A program made the translations under genes and the position numbers. Shown in pieces: positions 13,863-21,141 of a stretch of 21,382 bases of DNA; position 1 is the stretch's first letter; each line of letters starts with the position of its first letter. The stretch spans positions 1 through 21,382 of the forward strand of contig JAEZQD010000072.1 in assembly GCA_023413185.1 (NCBI GenBank), given 5' to 3'. The stretch comes from Bacillota bacterium (lineage in GTDB: Bacteria > Bacillota > Clostridia > Oscillospirales > Ruminococcaceae). The notes under the pieces are model-generated. The model ran no database searches. It was not told the origin of the DNA and saw nothing but the letters and a program-made list of their open reading frames with translations.

Positions 13863-15269
13863 CTACTCTATTTCCTCTACCCTGACATTGGTTAAGTATA
13901 CCGTAGCGGTCGAGCCACGGTTGCCAAGGTTAAACTCCAGCCTTCCGTTGGGGTCGTCTTTGCCGGTCATTTCAAACTCGTAGGTGTACGTTTTCATCTC
14001 TTTGGAAAGGGTGAGTGTCGTATCCTGCAGGTAACGGACCCAACCGTTCGTGGGTGCCGAAACACACACGATGATGTCTCTCTCCTCGTCGGCGTAGGCA
14101 TCAAAGCTCACCTTATACCTTTTGCCCTTGCGCATCGGCAGCTCCGGCTGGACCAGTTGTACGGAGTAATCGACCGCGCCTTGATTGGTTGATGAGATAA
14201 TCATCATCCCGTCCTTAATCTCCGCTTTGCCCTCGCCGCCCTGGAATAAAAGGAACTTCCAGTCGATATCATCGGCAAGGTCTTCCGCTTCGGAGAAGGC
14301 TGCGTTGTTGATATAGTTGCCGTCTTCCAGCGGCTCTCTGAATACCTTTTCCGGCTTCTTCACGTTAAGGTCATAGCTGGGCTTTTGATATACCCTTACA
14401 TAATCAATCTCAAACGCCGCCTTATCAAAGTCGGTCGTCTCATCCGGGTTTCCCGGCCAGGTACCGCCTACGGCAAGATTAAGCTGCACGAAGAACGGCT
14501 GATTAAAGGGCGCGGGATACGGCTTTTCGTCGCCTCCGTCTTCGGCTGTAAACCAATCGTTTACGGTATGATAATGATTTCCGTCAATATAAAACCGCAT
14601 CTCGCCCGGCTCCCATTCCACCGAAAACTCGTGGAAGTCGCTTGCAAAGGTTCCGGTTTCCAGCTTGTAGGTTCCCTGCTGTTGCGCATGTGGCTCGCCG
14701 TAATGAATGGTTCCATGGGCGGTATCGGTCTGGTTGCCGAGCACTTCCATGATGTCAATCTCACCGCATTTGGGCCACTGTCCGTAAAAGCTTTCCTCCT
14801 TGGGCATCATCCATATGGCAGGCCAAAGCCCCTGCCCCTCAGGCACCTTCGCTTTCACAACGACCTTGCCGTACTGAAAATCCTTTTTGTTCTGCGAGTT
14901 TACCTTTCCGGATGTGTAGTAGTCCTTGCCGTTTGAATCGGTTGTTTTGATGGCCTTTAAAACGAGCTTACCATCCTTTATGAAGATGTTTTCTTCCGAT
15001 AATGTGTACTCCTGCAGCTCGCTGTTTGTCCATCCCGGCTCTCGGGCTTCCATGCTCCAAATAGCAGCATCAAGCGTTTCTCCGTCAAACTCGTCATGCC
15101 ACAGCAGGGAATACCCTTCATACTCGGGAATATCCGGCGCTGTTACCTGACTTACTTCCTGAGAGGGCTCTTCTTCGTTTTGGGGAACGGTGTTTTGGCT
15201 GCAGCCGGTCGTTGCTCCGAATAACAACAGTGCCGAAATCAACAAGCATACCTTCTTTGTCATACTCAT
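13863..15269 (-). CDS. Lipoprotein GH16 endo-beta-glucanase with C-terminal carbohydrate-binding domain
   Basis: This is a predicted surface lipoprotein that cleaves beta-1,3- or mixed-linkage glucan. The signal peptide MSMTKKVCLLISALLLFGAT ends in the lipobox TTGC, making C23 the lipidated residue. The GH16 domain (about 50-296) starts LLWHDEFDGETLDAAIW and holds the active site GEIDIMEVLG, with nucleophile E170, D172 and acid/base E175 in ExDxxE spacing. WPAIWMMP and LNLAVGGTWPG are further laminarinase-type blocks. Residues about 310-468 look like a beta-sandwich carbohydrate-binding domain (DYSVQLVQPELPMRKGKRYK, then LEFNLG and VYLTNVRVEEIE), probably of the CBM4/9 type. It lies 21 bases after the GH5 gene in the same direction and would share its promoter. 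Confidence 0.94.
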   Translation of the reverse strand: MSMTKKVCLLISALLLFGATTGCSQNTVPQNEEEPSQEVSQVTAPDIPEYEGYSLLWHDEFDGETLDAAIWSMEAREPGWTNSELQEYTLSEENIFIKDGKLVLKAIKTTDSNGKDYYTSGKVNSQNKKDFQYGKVVVKAKVPEGQGLWPAIWMMPKEESFYGQWPKCGEIDIMEVLGNQTDTAHGTIHYGEPHAQQQGTYKLETGTFASDFHEFSVEWEPGEMRFYIDGNHYHTVNDWFTAEDGGDEKPYPAPFNQPFFVQLNLAVGGTWPGNPDETTDFDKAAFEIDYVRVYQKPSYDLNVKKPEKVFREPLEDGNYINNAAFSEAEDLADDIDWKFLLFQGGEGKAEIKDGMMIISSTNQGAVDYSVQLVQPELPMRKGKRYKVSFDAYADEERDIIVCVSAPTNGWVRYLQDTTLTLSKEMKTYTYEFEMTGKDDPNGRLEFNLGNRGSTATVYLTNVRVEEIE

Positions 15270-15290
15270 TAACAGGAACCCCTTTCTTGT

Positions 15291-16313
15291 TTATAAAAGT
15301 TCTATGAGCTTGTCTGCAATTGTGCAGTAATGCGCGTCCGTTATCCCAAAATCCTTGCCCTTATACGTCCACACCGCACGGGCAATGCCGTATTCTTCAA
15401 AGACGCGATGGATATCTGTAAACCAGTTTTGCGTCGTGTCGAGCGACGCCTTGTCGATTACGCCGTACTCCCCACAGTACAGCGCCGTATTTCTCTCATT
15501 TGCCGTCTTAACTGCATCGGCAAAAGCCGCTCTGATAAACTCAATATCCGCTTTTTCTGAACGTACCAGCTCATAGATGTCCCGGTGTTCGGAAGGAAGA
15601 TACTTCTCCGTTTGGTCCACACACGTACTGAACTCGTTGGGGTAGTCGATGGAGTAGCCGGCCGGCATTCCCTCCACCCAGTAAGCGGATTGGTGTGTGT
15701 AAATCAGGGGTTCGTAAAAATGAAAGGTATATACGATGTTTTCATCGTACGGCTCATCCAGCTCGCTGACCCAAAGCGCGCTGTTGTTTCTTACGCCGCC
15801 AAGCACAATGGTAGTCAGCGGAGCATGCCTTCTTATCTGCGGGATGACCCTTCTTACTATATCGTTCCAGACATCGGCAACCTGTTCCTCCACAACCTCG
15901 TTGAGAAGCTCAAACGCCAGCCTGTCGCTGTACTTACCGTAGCGTTTTGATATCTCAACCCAAAGCGACAGGAATTTATCCTGTAGCAATGCGCTATGAA
16001 AAAAGTCGTCCGCCTTTTCATCAAAGGAAAACCCCGCCGTTTTATGCAGGTCCAAGATCATATTCAGGTTGTACTTTGCGCACCATTCAAGGCATCGGTC
16101 GATATATGCAAACCCAGCCTCCAGATAACGGTCGTCCTCCGATTTGACTAGCTCATAATCGAAGGGCAGGCGAATGTGGTCCAGCCCCCACTGGGCGATG
16201 CGCCCGATATCGATTTCTGTAATAAAGGCTTCGTAGTGCTCGGTGCTGTGTTCGCATTGAGAAAGCCAACCGCCAAGGTTAACCCCCCGCTCATAGCCTG
16301 TAAACTTCTTCAT
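15291..16313 (-). CDS. Intracellular GH5-family beta-glucanase
   Basis: The 340-residue protein has GH5 (cellulase superfamily) features: RGVNLGGWLSQ at the N-terminus, HIRLPFDYEL, MILDLHKTAG, the acid/base in FELLNEV (N138-E139), TFHFYEP, and the nucleophile in YCGEYGVI (E282). No signal peptide is present, so it should act in the cytoplasm on short glucans taken up after GH16 cleavage. Exact linkage is unknown; the GVNLGGWL opening is shared with exo-beta-1,3-glucanase-like GH5 members. The ATG at 16313 is chosen because ATGGAGGCGG supplies GGAGG eight bases upstream; the ATG at 16334 precedes that site. It heads the GH5-GH16 pair and is divergent from the AraC gene. Confidence 0.92.
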   Translation of the reverse strand: MKKFTGYERGVNLGGWLSQCEHSTEHYEAFITEIDIGRIAQWGLDHIRLPFDYELVKSEDDRYLEAGFAYIDRCLEWCAKYNLNMILDLHKTAGFSFDEKADDFFHSALLQDKFLSLWVEISKRYGKYSDRLAFELLNEVVEEQVADVWNDIVRRVIPQIRRHAPLTTIVLGGVRNNSALWVSELDEPYDENIVYTFHFYEPLIYTHQSAYWVEGMPAGYSIDYPNEFSTCVDQTEKYLPSEHRDIYELVRSEKADIEFIRAAFADAVKTANERNTALYCGEYGVIDKASLDTTQNWFTDIHRVFEEYGIARAVWTYKGKDFGITDAHYCTIADKLIELL

Positions 16314-16376
16314 TCCAACCGCCTCCATTTTCAATTTTATATTACCACCTTTGCCGCGCCTATAATATCATTTTAA

Positions 16377-16405
16377 TTGCATTTTTATTGATATGTTGAT
16401 ATGAT
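16377..16405 (+). promoter_or_regulatory. Promoter of the AraC-family gene
   Basis: TTGCAT (16377-16382), a 17-base spacer and TATGAT (16400-16405) form a plausible promoter in the 125-base gap between the divergent GH5 and AraC genes. Repeated TTGATATG (16388-16395 and 16396-16403) overlaps the -10 region and could be a regulator site. Confidence 0.5.
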
Positions 16406-16438
16406 GCAGATAGAAGAACGAGGGATTGGAATGATTAT

Positions 16439-17197
16439 ATGAACTCTGAAAAAGAGCTTAGCTACAAAGAATTTATCATGCGCGAGCACGAGCGCTTTCA
16501 TGCACCGTACAGCCCTGAATTTGCGTTCTATCTCGCTGTAAAAAACGGGGAGGAGGCTACGGTTTCTCACCTGTGCAACAGTGCCTTCGCAGAAAAAAGC
16601 GGATTCGGGGTATTATCCGACAATCCGCTTCAAAGCTTAAAATATCATTTTGTCGTTACCGCCGCATTGCTGTCAAGGTATTGCATCGAAGGCGGAATGG
16701 AGCATGAAACGGCATATAGCCTCAGCGATCTGTACATCCAAAAAGCGGACAGATGCGCGACAGAAAAGCAAATATCGCAGCTGCACGCAGTCATGTGTGC
16801 TGACTACACAAAACGAATGAATTTCATTCAAAAAAGCAAAATTCATTCCAAACAGATTACGCGATGTGTAGACTATATCTACAATAATCTGCACAAACGA
16901 ATTCTCATCACCGACCTTGCGCTGCATACAGGGCTTCACCCCAGCTATCTTTCCAGGCTTTTTAAACAGGAGACCGGGATAACGGTTACCGATTACATCC
17001 AAAGCAAAAAAATAGAAACCGCAAAGAATATGCTGAAGTATTCCAGCTACAAAATCTCACAGATTTCAACCATCTTAGCCTTTCCCAATCAAAGCTATTT
17101 TGTCGAGGTTTTTAAGAAGATAGCAGGAATGACCCCGAAAAAATATCAGGATATGCATTTTAGAGAGATTGGAATCGGCGCAAACAACCGCGAGTAG
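16439..17197 (+). CDS. AraC-family transcriptional regulator
   Basis: The 252-residue protein ends in a standard AraC double helix-turn-helix (about 140-240): CVDYIYNNLHKRILITDLAL, then GLHPSYLSRLFKQETGIT, IQSKKIETAKNMLKYSSYKI and FPNQSYFVEVFKKIAGMTPKKY. The N-terminal 135 residues are a poorly characterised sensor region and do not show a cupin-like AraC arm. Divergent placement next to GH5-GH16 makes it the probable regulator of that pair; this is inference from position. The ATG at 16439 has only a weak, distant AGGGA, so the true start is a little uncertain. The gene is visibly richer in A and T than the neighbouring MerR and ser genes. Confidence 0.9.
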   Translation: MNSEKELSYKEFIMREHERFHAPYSPEFAFYLAVKNGEEATVSHLCNSAFAEKSGFGVLSDNPLQSLKYHFVVTAALLSRYCIEGGMEHETAYSLSDLYIQKADRCATEKQISQLHAVMCADYTKRMNFIQKSKIHSKQITRCVDYIYNNLHKRILITDLALHTGLHPSYLSRLFKQETGITVTDYIQSKKIETAKNMLKYSSYKISQISTILAFPNQSYFVEVFKKIAGMTPKKYQDMHFREIGIGANNRE

Positions 17198-17271
17198 CAT
17201 GCCGAAGGGCTCACAGCGGGGTATGGGTGCCTCAGCCGTACAAAGAAAGCCCCGCCGGTGTGTTGTGGCTG

Positions 17272-17303
17272 CCAGACGCTGATACGCGCGACGCTGGTTT
17301 TTG
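17272..17303 (+). terminator. Possible terminator after the AraC gene
   Basis: CCAG plus CG (17272-17278, one bulge) pair with CG plus CTGG (17292-17297), and TTTTTG follows. The loop is large and partly self-complementary, so confidence is limited. Confidence 0.4.
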
Positions 17304-17339
17304 TCTTGTGAAAAAACGCAATCAATTAACGATTCCCCC

Positions 17340-17370
17340 TTGACTCTCACGTTGCGTCATAGTCTATACT
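17340..17370 (+). promoter_or_regulatory. MerR-type promoter and operator of the TipA-like gene
   Basis: TTGACT (17340-17345) and TATACT (17365-17370) are separated by 19 bases, the overlong spacing that MerR-family activators correct by distorting the DNA. The spacer holds a dyad: GACTCTCACG (17342-17351) against CGTCATAGTC (17355-17364), matching at 8 of 10 positions. This is strong evidence for autoregulation of the gene that follows. Confidence 0.85.
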
Positions 17371-17394
17371 GTGTTTTGAAAGGAAGTGACGGTT

Positions 17395-18129
17395 ATGAAT
17401 CAAACGGTGCACGAGGTGGCGGCGGCCGCGGGTGTGAGCGTGCGCACGCTCCATTACTACGACCAGATTGGTCTGCTGCGCCCCAGCAACACAACCGAAG
17501 CGGGCTACCGTCTGTATGACGATGCAGCGCTTGCCCGCCTGCAGCAGATTTTGTTTTTTCGCGAGCTGGACTTTCCACTCTCGGAGATCCGCGAGATTCT
17601 TGACAATCCCTCCTTCGATAAACAACGGGCGATGCACGCGCACAAGGAGCTGCTTATACTAAAACGCGAGCGGCTCGAGCGGCTGATTGCCCTTGTGAAC
17701 AACACCTTAAAAGGAGAGAAAACCATGAGCTTGAAAGAGTTTGATATGACCGAGATTGAGCAGGCGCAAAAGCAGTACGCCGACGAGGCACGGCAGCGCT
17801 GGGGAAGCACCGACGCCTATAAGCAGAGCGCAAAGCGCACCGCCTCCTACAACAAAGAGGACTGGGCGCGTGTTAACGCCGAGGCAGAGCAGATCTACGA
17901 CGGCTTTGCCGCGCAGATGGGCAACGACCCCGCGTCCCCCGCCGTGCAGCAGCTGGTCGCCAACTGGCAGGCGCACATCAGCACAAACTTCTATGACTGC
18001 ACAAAGGAGATGCTCGCCGGTCTTGGCGAGATGTACATCGCCGACAAGCGGTTTACCAAAAACATCGACAAGCGCGCCCCCGGGCTTGCGCAGTTTATGA
18101 GCGACGCGTTTCGGGCATACTGCAGGTAG
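17395..18129 (+). CDS. MerR-family regulator with TipAS antibiotic-binding domain
   Basis: The N-terminal MerR winged helix-turn-helix (VHEVAAAAGVSVRTLHYYDQ, then GLLRPSNTTEAGYRLY) and a linker helix to about residue 105 are followed by a TipAS domain (about 115-244). Its blocks include WARVNAEAEQIYDG, NFYDCTKEMLAGLGEMYIAD with C202, and a C-terminal GLAQFMSDAFRAYC. TipA proteins sense thiopeptides and other drugs through this globin-like domain and activate their own promoter. The ATG at 17395 is chosen since AAGGAAG lies eight bases upstream; the GTG at 17386 would be too close to it. An internal start at 17725 with its own ribosome binding site is described separately. No efflux gene is directly attached, so the controlled output may be only the regulator itself. 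Confidence 0.94.
   Translation: MNQTVHEVAAAAGVSVRTLHYYDQIGLLRPSNTTEAGYRLYDDAALARLQQILFFRELDFPLSEIREILDNPSFDKQRAMHAHKELLILKRERLERLIALVNNTLKGEKTMSLKEFDMTEIEQAQKQYADEARQRWGSTDAYKQSAKRTASYNKEDWARVNAEAEQIYDGFAAQMGNDPASPAVQQLVANWQAHISTNFYDCTKEMLAGLGEMYIADKRFTKNIDKRAPGLAQFMSDAFRAYCR
17712..17727 (+). promoter_or_regulatory. Internal ribosome binding site and in-frame start for TipAS-only protein
   Basis: AGGAG (17712-17716) precedes an in-frame ATG (17725-17727, Met111) by eight bases. Translation from here would give a 134-residue TipAS domain without the DNA-binding part, as known for Streptomyces tipA (TipAL and TipAS). The junction falls exactly between the two domains. Confidence 0.65.
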
Positions 18130-18180
18130 CCATAAGCCGCGACGCGGCAGGTTGCATTTTGGCAGCCGCCGTGTTATCAT

Positions 18181-18215
18181 AATGGGGCTGACCCAGCTTC
18201 AGCCCCATTTATTAA
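18181..18215 (+). terminator. Terminator of the TipA-like gene
   Basis: AATGGGGCTGA (18181-18191) pairs perfectly with TCAGCCCCATT (18199-18209) around a seven-base loop, and TATT follows. Confidence 0.88.
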
Positions 18216-18240
18216 GAATTAAACCAAACGGAGGTATCTA

Positions 18241-18474
18241 ATGAACCGCTTTGTACCGTACGAAAAGCTATCCAAAAAAGAGCGTGAAAAGCGCAACAAA
18301 GAAAAACGCGCTACATGGGGCGCACTCAACCCCGTAACCCGCAAGCCGCAAGACCCAAAGGCGTACGACCGCGCCGCACACAAAAAGAAGCTTCAAAAAG
18401 GAGACGATCTCTTTTTTGAAGCTTCTTCATTTTTCCCCCTATGTCAACGCAGCCGGCAGCATAATGCCGCTTAA
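18241..18474 (+). CDS. Small conserved basic protein, function unknown
   Basis: This is a 77-residue product behind GGAGGT. The first 46 or so residues (MNRFVPYEKLSKKEREKRNK, then TWGALNPVTRKPQDPKAYDR) look like a small basic protein seen in many Firmicutes, where I recall the NPVTRKP block as conserved; no function is known to me. The rest (about residue 49 onward) is encoded across a 20-bp hairpin followed by a T-run, so the C-terminal part is probably not conserved, and the full-length frame may be a diverged or extended tail. The gene has no partner: the next gene runs the opposite way. Confidence 0.7.
   Translation: MNRFVPYEKLSKKEREKRNKEKRATWGALNPVTRKPQDPKAYDRAAHKKKLQKGDDLFFEASSFFPLCQRSRQHNAA
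18385..18433 (+). terminator. 20-bp terminator-like hairpin inside the end of the small gene
   Basis: The arms 18385-18404 and 18408-18427 pair over 20 positions with one G-T wobble and a three-base loop CGA. CATTTTT follows. It overlaps the last 30 or so codons of the small protein gene. The stem centre is A/T-rich, but the length and T-run fit an intrinsic terminator. Confidence 0.7.
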
Positions 18475-18543
18475 ACGGGGTTGCATTGCAAACCAACGGG
18501 TTTCTGGGCAGCATGTGGAGTACCCGTCTCGGCAAGCTTAAAA

Positions 18544-18579
18544 AAAGCAAGAGCCGAATGCATTTTTGGCTCTTGCTTT
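18544..18579 (-). terminator. Terminator of the redox operon
   Basis: AAAGCAAGAGCC (18544-18555) pairs perfectly with GGCTCTTGCTTT (18568-18579). On the minus strand a run of seven T follows the stem. It is placed seven bases after the ArsC-family stop codon. Confidence 0.9.
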
Positions 18580-18585
18580 ACTATT

Positions 18586-18942
18586 TTATTTGACCAGCCG
18601 TTCCCACTCGCCCTCGCGAAAGCCGACCAAAACCGCACCCTCCGTCACGAAAATCGGTCGCTTTACCATCATCCCGTCCGAGGCTAGCAGGGCAAGCTGC
18701 TCCTCGTCGCTCATGGCAGCGAGCCGTTGTGCGACGTTGCCCTCACGGTACAAAAGCCCGCTTGTGTTAAAGAACCTCTTCAGGGGCAGACCGCTCTGTT
18801 CCTGCCACGCGCGTATCTCCTGCGCGGTGGGTCTTTGCTCCTTAATATTGCGCTCGGTGTACGATACGCCGTGCTCGTCCAGCCACCGTTTTGCCTTTTG
18901 GCAGGTGGTGCATTTTGGGTAGCAAACAAACAAGCCGCTCAT
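18586..18942 (-). CDS. ArsC/Spx-family thioredoxin-fold protein
   Basis: The 118-residue protein starts with a beta strand and the redox pair C11-T-T-C14 (YPKCTTCQKAKRWLDEHGV). It continues with RNIKEQRPTAQEI, GLPLKRFFNTSGLLYRE, LLASDGMMVKRPIFV and GAVLVGFREGEW, all typical of the ArsC/Spx/YffB family. Members are arsenate reductases, Spx-type RNA polymerase regulators, or small reductases of unknown target. The CxxC resembles Spx, but the complete conserved ArsC arginine pattern was not verified, so the role stays open. GGGGAGG precedes the ATG. It is the last gene of the ArsR - thioredoxin - CcdA operon, 39 bases after ccdA, pointing to a thiol-redox or metalloid stress role. Confidence 0.9.
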   Translation of the reverse strand: MSGLFVCYPKCTTCQKAKRWLDEHGVSYTERNIKEQRPTAQEIRAWQEQSGLPLKRFFNTSGLLYREGNVAQRLAAMSDEEQLALLASDGMMVKRPIFVTEGAVLVGFREGEWERLVK

Positions 18943-18981
18943 CTTTCGTCCTCCCCTTGTTGTTATCTTGTAAGGCTTATG

Positions 18982-19683
18982 CTAAAACGCGATGTAGAAC
19001 ATATAAACCGCAAGCAGCACCATCATCACACCCATCACGATGCTCAGCACACGGCTGACTGCGCCGTACTTCGGGCTTGCCGAAAGCCGCTTAACAAACC
19101 CCACCGAGGTGCCCGCTATCAGCACCAGTGCGCTGTGACCGATCGAGTACAGCAGCAGTAGCATCACGCCCCACACAAAGCTGCCCTTTTGCATAACAAC
19201 CGCAAGCAGTGTTACCAGCACCGGCGTGGCGCAGGGCGACGAAAACAGCCCCGCCAAAATGCCCGCAAGCAGCGCACCCAAAGCACCGCGCTTCTTATTC
19301 TTTGCCAGCGCATTGGTGGATGGCATAAACTGAAATACGCCCCAGGTCTGCAGCGCCATCAGCAGCATCAAAATGCCCAGCACCACATACCACCATTTGC
19401 CCGCGCCGCTCATCAGTCTGCCCAGCAGCGATGCCGCCACCGCAAGGGAGGTATAGGTAATCGCCATACCGCCCGAAAAAACCAGCGAGTATAAAAACGA
19501 GCGCTTCGCGTTGTGGTCACCCACCCCACCCACATAGCCGATGACAAGGGGCACGCTCGACAGGCAGCAGGGCGAAAACGAGGTAAGCACCCCCGCAAAC
19601 AGTGCAAGCAGCGGCGCAAGCCACGCGTTTTCCAGCATCACGGCGGAGACCGGCTCCAGCCATCCGTTTATGATTGCATCCAT
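18982..19683 (-). CDS. ccdA: CcdA-type thiol-disulfide electron transporter
   Basis: This is a polytopic membrane protein with about six helices that carries electrons from cytoplasmic thioredoxin to the outer face of the membrane. The two family cysteine sites are visible: TSFSPCCLSSVPLVIGYVGG (C39, C40) and FSSPCATPVL (C151). The length of 233 residues is normal. The ATG at 19683 is preferred because AAAGGG abuts the alternative ATG at 19695 with no room for a ribosome binding site. The gene follows the membrane-anchored thioredoxin after 146 bases and precedes the ArsC-family gene. No c-type cytochrome genes are nearby, so the electrons probably serve the adjacent thioredoxin rather than cytochrome maturation. 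Confidence 0.93.
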   Translation of the reverse strand: MDAIINGWLEPVSAVMLENAWLAPLLALFAGVLTSFSPCCLSSVPLVIGYVGGVGDHNAKRSFLYSLVFSGGMAITYTSLAVAASLLGRLMSGAGKWWYVVLGILMLLMALQTWGVFQFMPSTNALAKNKKRGALGALLAGILAGLFSSPCATPVLVTLLAVVMQKGSFVWGVMLLLLYSIGHSALVLIAGTSVGFVKRLSASPKYGAVSRVLSIVMGVMMVLLAVYMFYIAF

Positions 19684-19829
19684 GGTTGTATCCATCCCTT
19701 TCGGGCGGGTCGTGCGTAGGCCGCAGCCACCCCGCCATTCGTTTCGTTAATCCGTTAACTGTGTAATATCAGGATGTCTTTTATCTGTTTATTTTGTCCG
19801 TAGAATCACCGCTTATGTTGCCTAGGCAA

Positions 19830-20516
19830 TTACTGCTGCATGCCCATATCCACAAGCAGAGCAATCAGCTGTTCTTTGTCGAGAACGCCCTCCAGCGTGG
19901 TATACACATGCTCATTCGTGTCCTTGTGGGTATAGTATTTGAGCAGGCGGTTTGTTTCCTCGGGCGTGTAAGGCTTGCCGTCGCTGTCAACCAGCACCAT
20001 CGTAGGCACCACGCTCACGGGGAACTGCCTTGTGATGTCGCCGTACTGATCAATGTCAACATCCTTGATAATCACCTTGCCCTGCAGCTCGGCATGCACC
20101 TCCTCGAGGATGGGCGCAAACGCCTGGCACGGTCCGCACCACGTGGCGCCGAACTTGATGACAACCGGCACGCCGTAGCTTGTCAGCCTTGTAAGGTCAA
20201 AGTCCTCCGCCACCGACATCGATGCGTCTTCGGCGGTGATTTCATCGGCGTCGGAAGGGGCAGCTTCGCTCTGCTCCAGCCCGTCTAGGGCTTCCTGCGG
20301 CGGCGAAACGCAACAATCCGCCACTTCGTCGTCCTCCTCGCCGTCAGCCGCCGAGACATCCTGACTCGACGCGCCCTTGTTGTCGGTCAGTGCGTCCCTT
20401 GTGTCGCTCCAGTTCTTTGCAAGCCACACGCCCGCGACGATACACACCAAGAGCACCGGCACCAAAATTCGAACGATCAGTTGCTTGTTCGGGACTTTTT
20501 TGTTTTCGCTTTCCAT
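19830..20516 (-). CDS. Membrane-anchored extracytoplasmic thioredoxin
   Basis: The 228-residue protein has a short basic cytoplasmic N-terminus, one membrane helix (about 12-33, ILVPVLLVCIVAGVWLA), and a long acidic linker (about 50-105) that includes EEDDEVADCC. A thioredoxin domain follows (about 106-228). Its active site is WCGPC (126-130) in KFGATWCGPCQAFAPILEE, followed by DVDIDQYGDITRQF and the cis-proline P171 in VVPTMVLVDSDGK. Positive-inside topology puts the thioredoxin domain outside the membrane, where CcdA could reduce it. The ATG at 20516 follows AAAGGAA; the in-frame extension to 20606 overlaps the ArsR gene and is not used. The paired cysteines at 68-69 in the linker are unusual for this family. 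Confidence 0.92.
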   Translation of the reverse strand: MESENKKVPNKQLIVRILVPVLLVCIVAGVWLAKNWSDTRDALTDNKGASSQDVSAADGEEDDEVADCCVSPPQEALDGLEQSEAAPSDADEITAEDASMSVAEDFDLTRLTSYGVPVVIKFGATWCGPCQAFAPILEEVHAELQGKVIIKDVDIDQYGDITRQFPVSVVPTMVLVDSDGKPYTPEETNRLLKYYTHKDTNEHVYTTLEGVLDKEQLIALLVDMGMQQ

Positions 20517-20548
20517 ACACTTGTTCCTTTCTGTTGTGGGTCTGTGGG

Positions 20549-20881
20549 TCAGTCGGTTGGTTCGGCGAACTCGTGTGGTACGCTTTTCGCTTCGTCCGGC
20601 TCGCAAAAGCCGCAGAATCGGGCGCGTACCTGGGCAAAGCAGGCGCGGTTCAGGCTGTAGCGTATAAACGCGCCCTCCTTAACGCCAACCACAAGCCCCG
20701 AATCGGTGAGAATCTTTATGTGGTACGAAAGGGTCGGCTGGGTGATGGAAAACCGCTCGAGCAGATCGCCGCCGCACATCGGCTGCCTGCACAGCATGCG
20801 CACAATCTCAAACCGCGTTTCGTCCGCCAGCGCCTTGAGTGCGCGCACCGTTTCAAGGTCGGTCTGCGTCACGATGTCCAT
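20549..20881 (-). CDS. ArsR/SmtB-family repressor
   Basis: The 110-residue winged helix protein has ETVRALKALADETRFEIVRM followed by the recognition helix region SITQPTLSYHIKILTDSGLV and a wing ending in YSL. Such repressors release DNA on binding metal(loid)s or on thiol oxidation. Cysteines C31 and C36 (MLCRQPMCGGDLL) fall near the classic ArsR alpha-3 cysteine box, and C81, C90 and C93 (RFCGFC) form a second group at the C-terminus, so a thiol or metalloid signal is plausible. AGGAGGGG sits directly before the ATG, closer than usual. It is the first gene of the redox operon and probably represses it. Confidence 0.92.
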   Translation of the reverse strand: MDIVTQTDLETVRALKALADETRFEIVRMLCRQPMCGGDLLERFSITQPTLSYHIKILTDSGLVVGVKEGAFIRYSLNRACFAQVRARFCGFCEPDEAKSVPHEFAEPTD

Positions 20882-21072
20882 CCCCTCCTAATAACGATTC
20901 TTCCAATGCATACAGCCGCTTTGTTACTTATCATAATTCAAACGGGTGAAAACGACAGTGACGAACTCACCGTCGCGGTTTTGTCCGACATGGTATTTGC
21001 TCTCCCTCGGGCTGCGCTGTGCAATGTCCGAAACGGGGGGTTTTCTTTCTACCGCGGTTTTGTATACGCAAC

Positions 21073-21115
21073 ATCGTAACACGCACATTGAAAAAAGTCA
21101 ATGTCCCACTATAAT
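21073..21115. promoter_or_regulatory. Overlapping divergent promoters with a central dyad upstream of arsR-family gene
   Basis: On the minus strand, TTGACT (21101-21096) and TACGAT (21078-21073), 17 bases apart, could drive the ArsR operon with a leader near 190 bases. On the plus strand, TTGAAA (21088-21093) and TATAAT (21110-21115), 16 bases apart, form a better promoter, but no plus-strand gene follows in the window. The dyad ACATTGA/TCAATGT (21085-21104) overlaps both -35 boxes. The 316-base gap 20882-21197 otherwise holds only a terminator and no convincing gene. Confidence 0.45.
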
Positions 21116-21141
21116 TATATGATTTGTTCATGAAAATTTCA

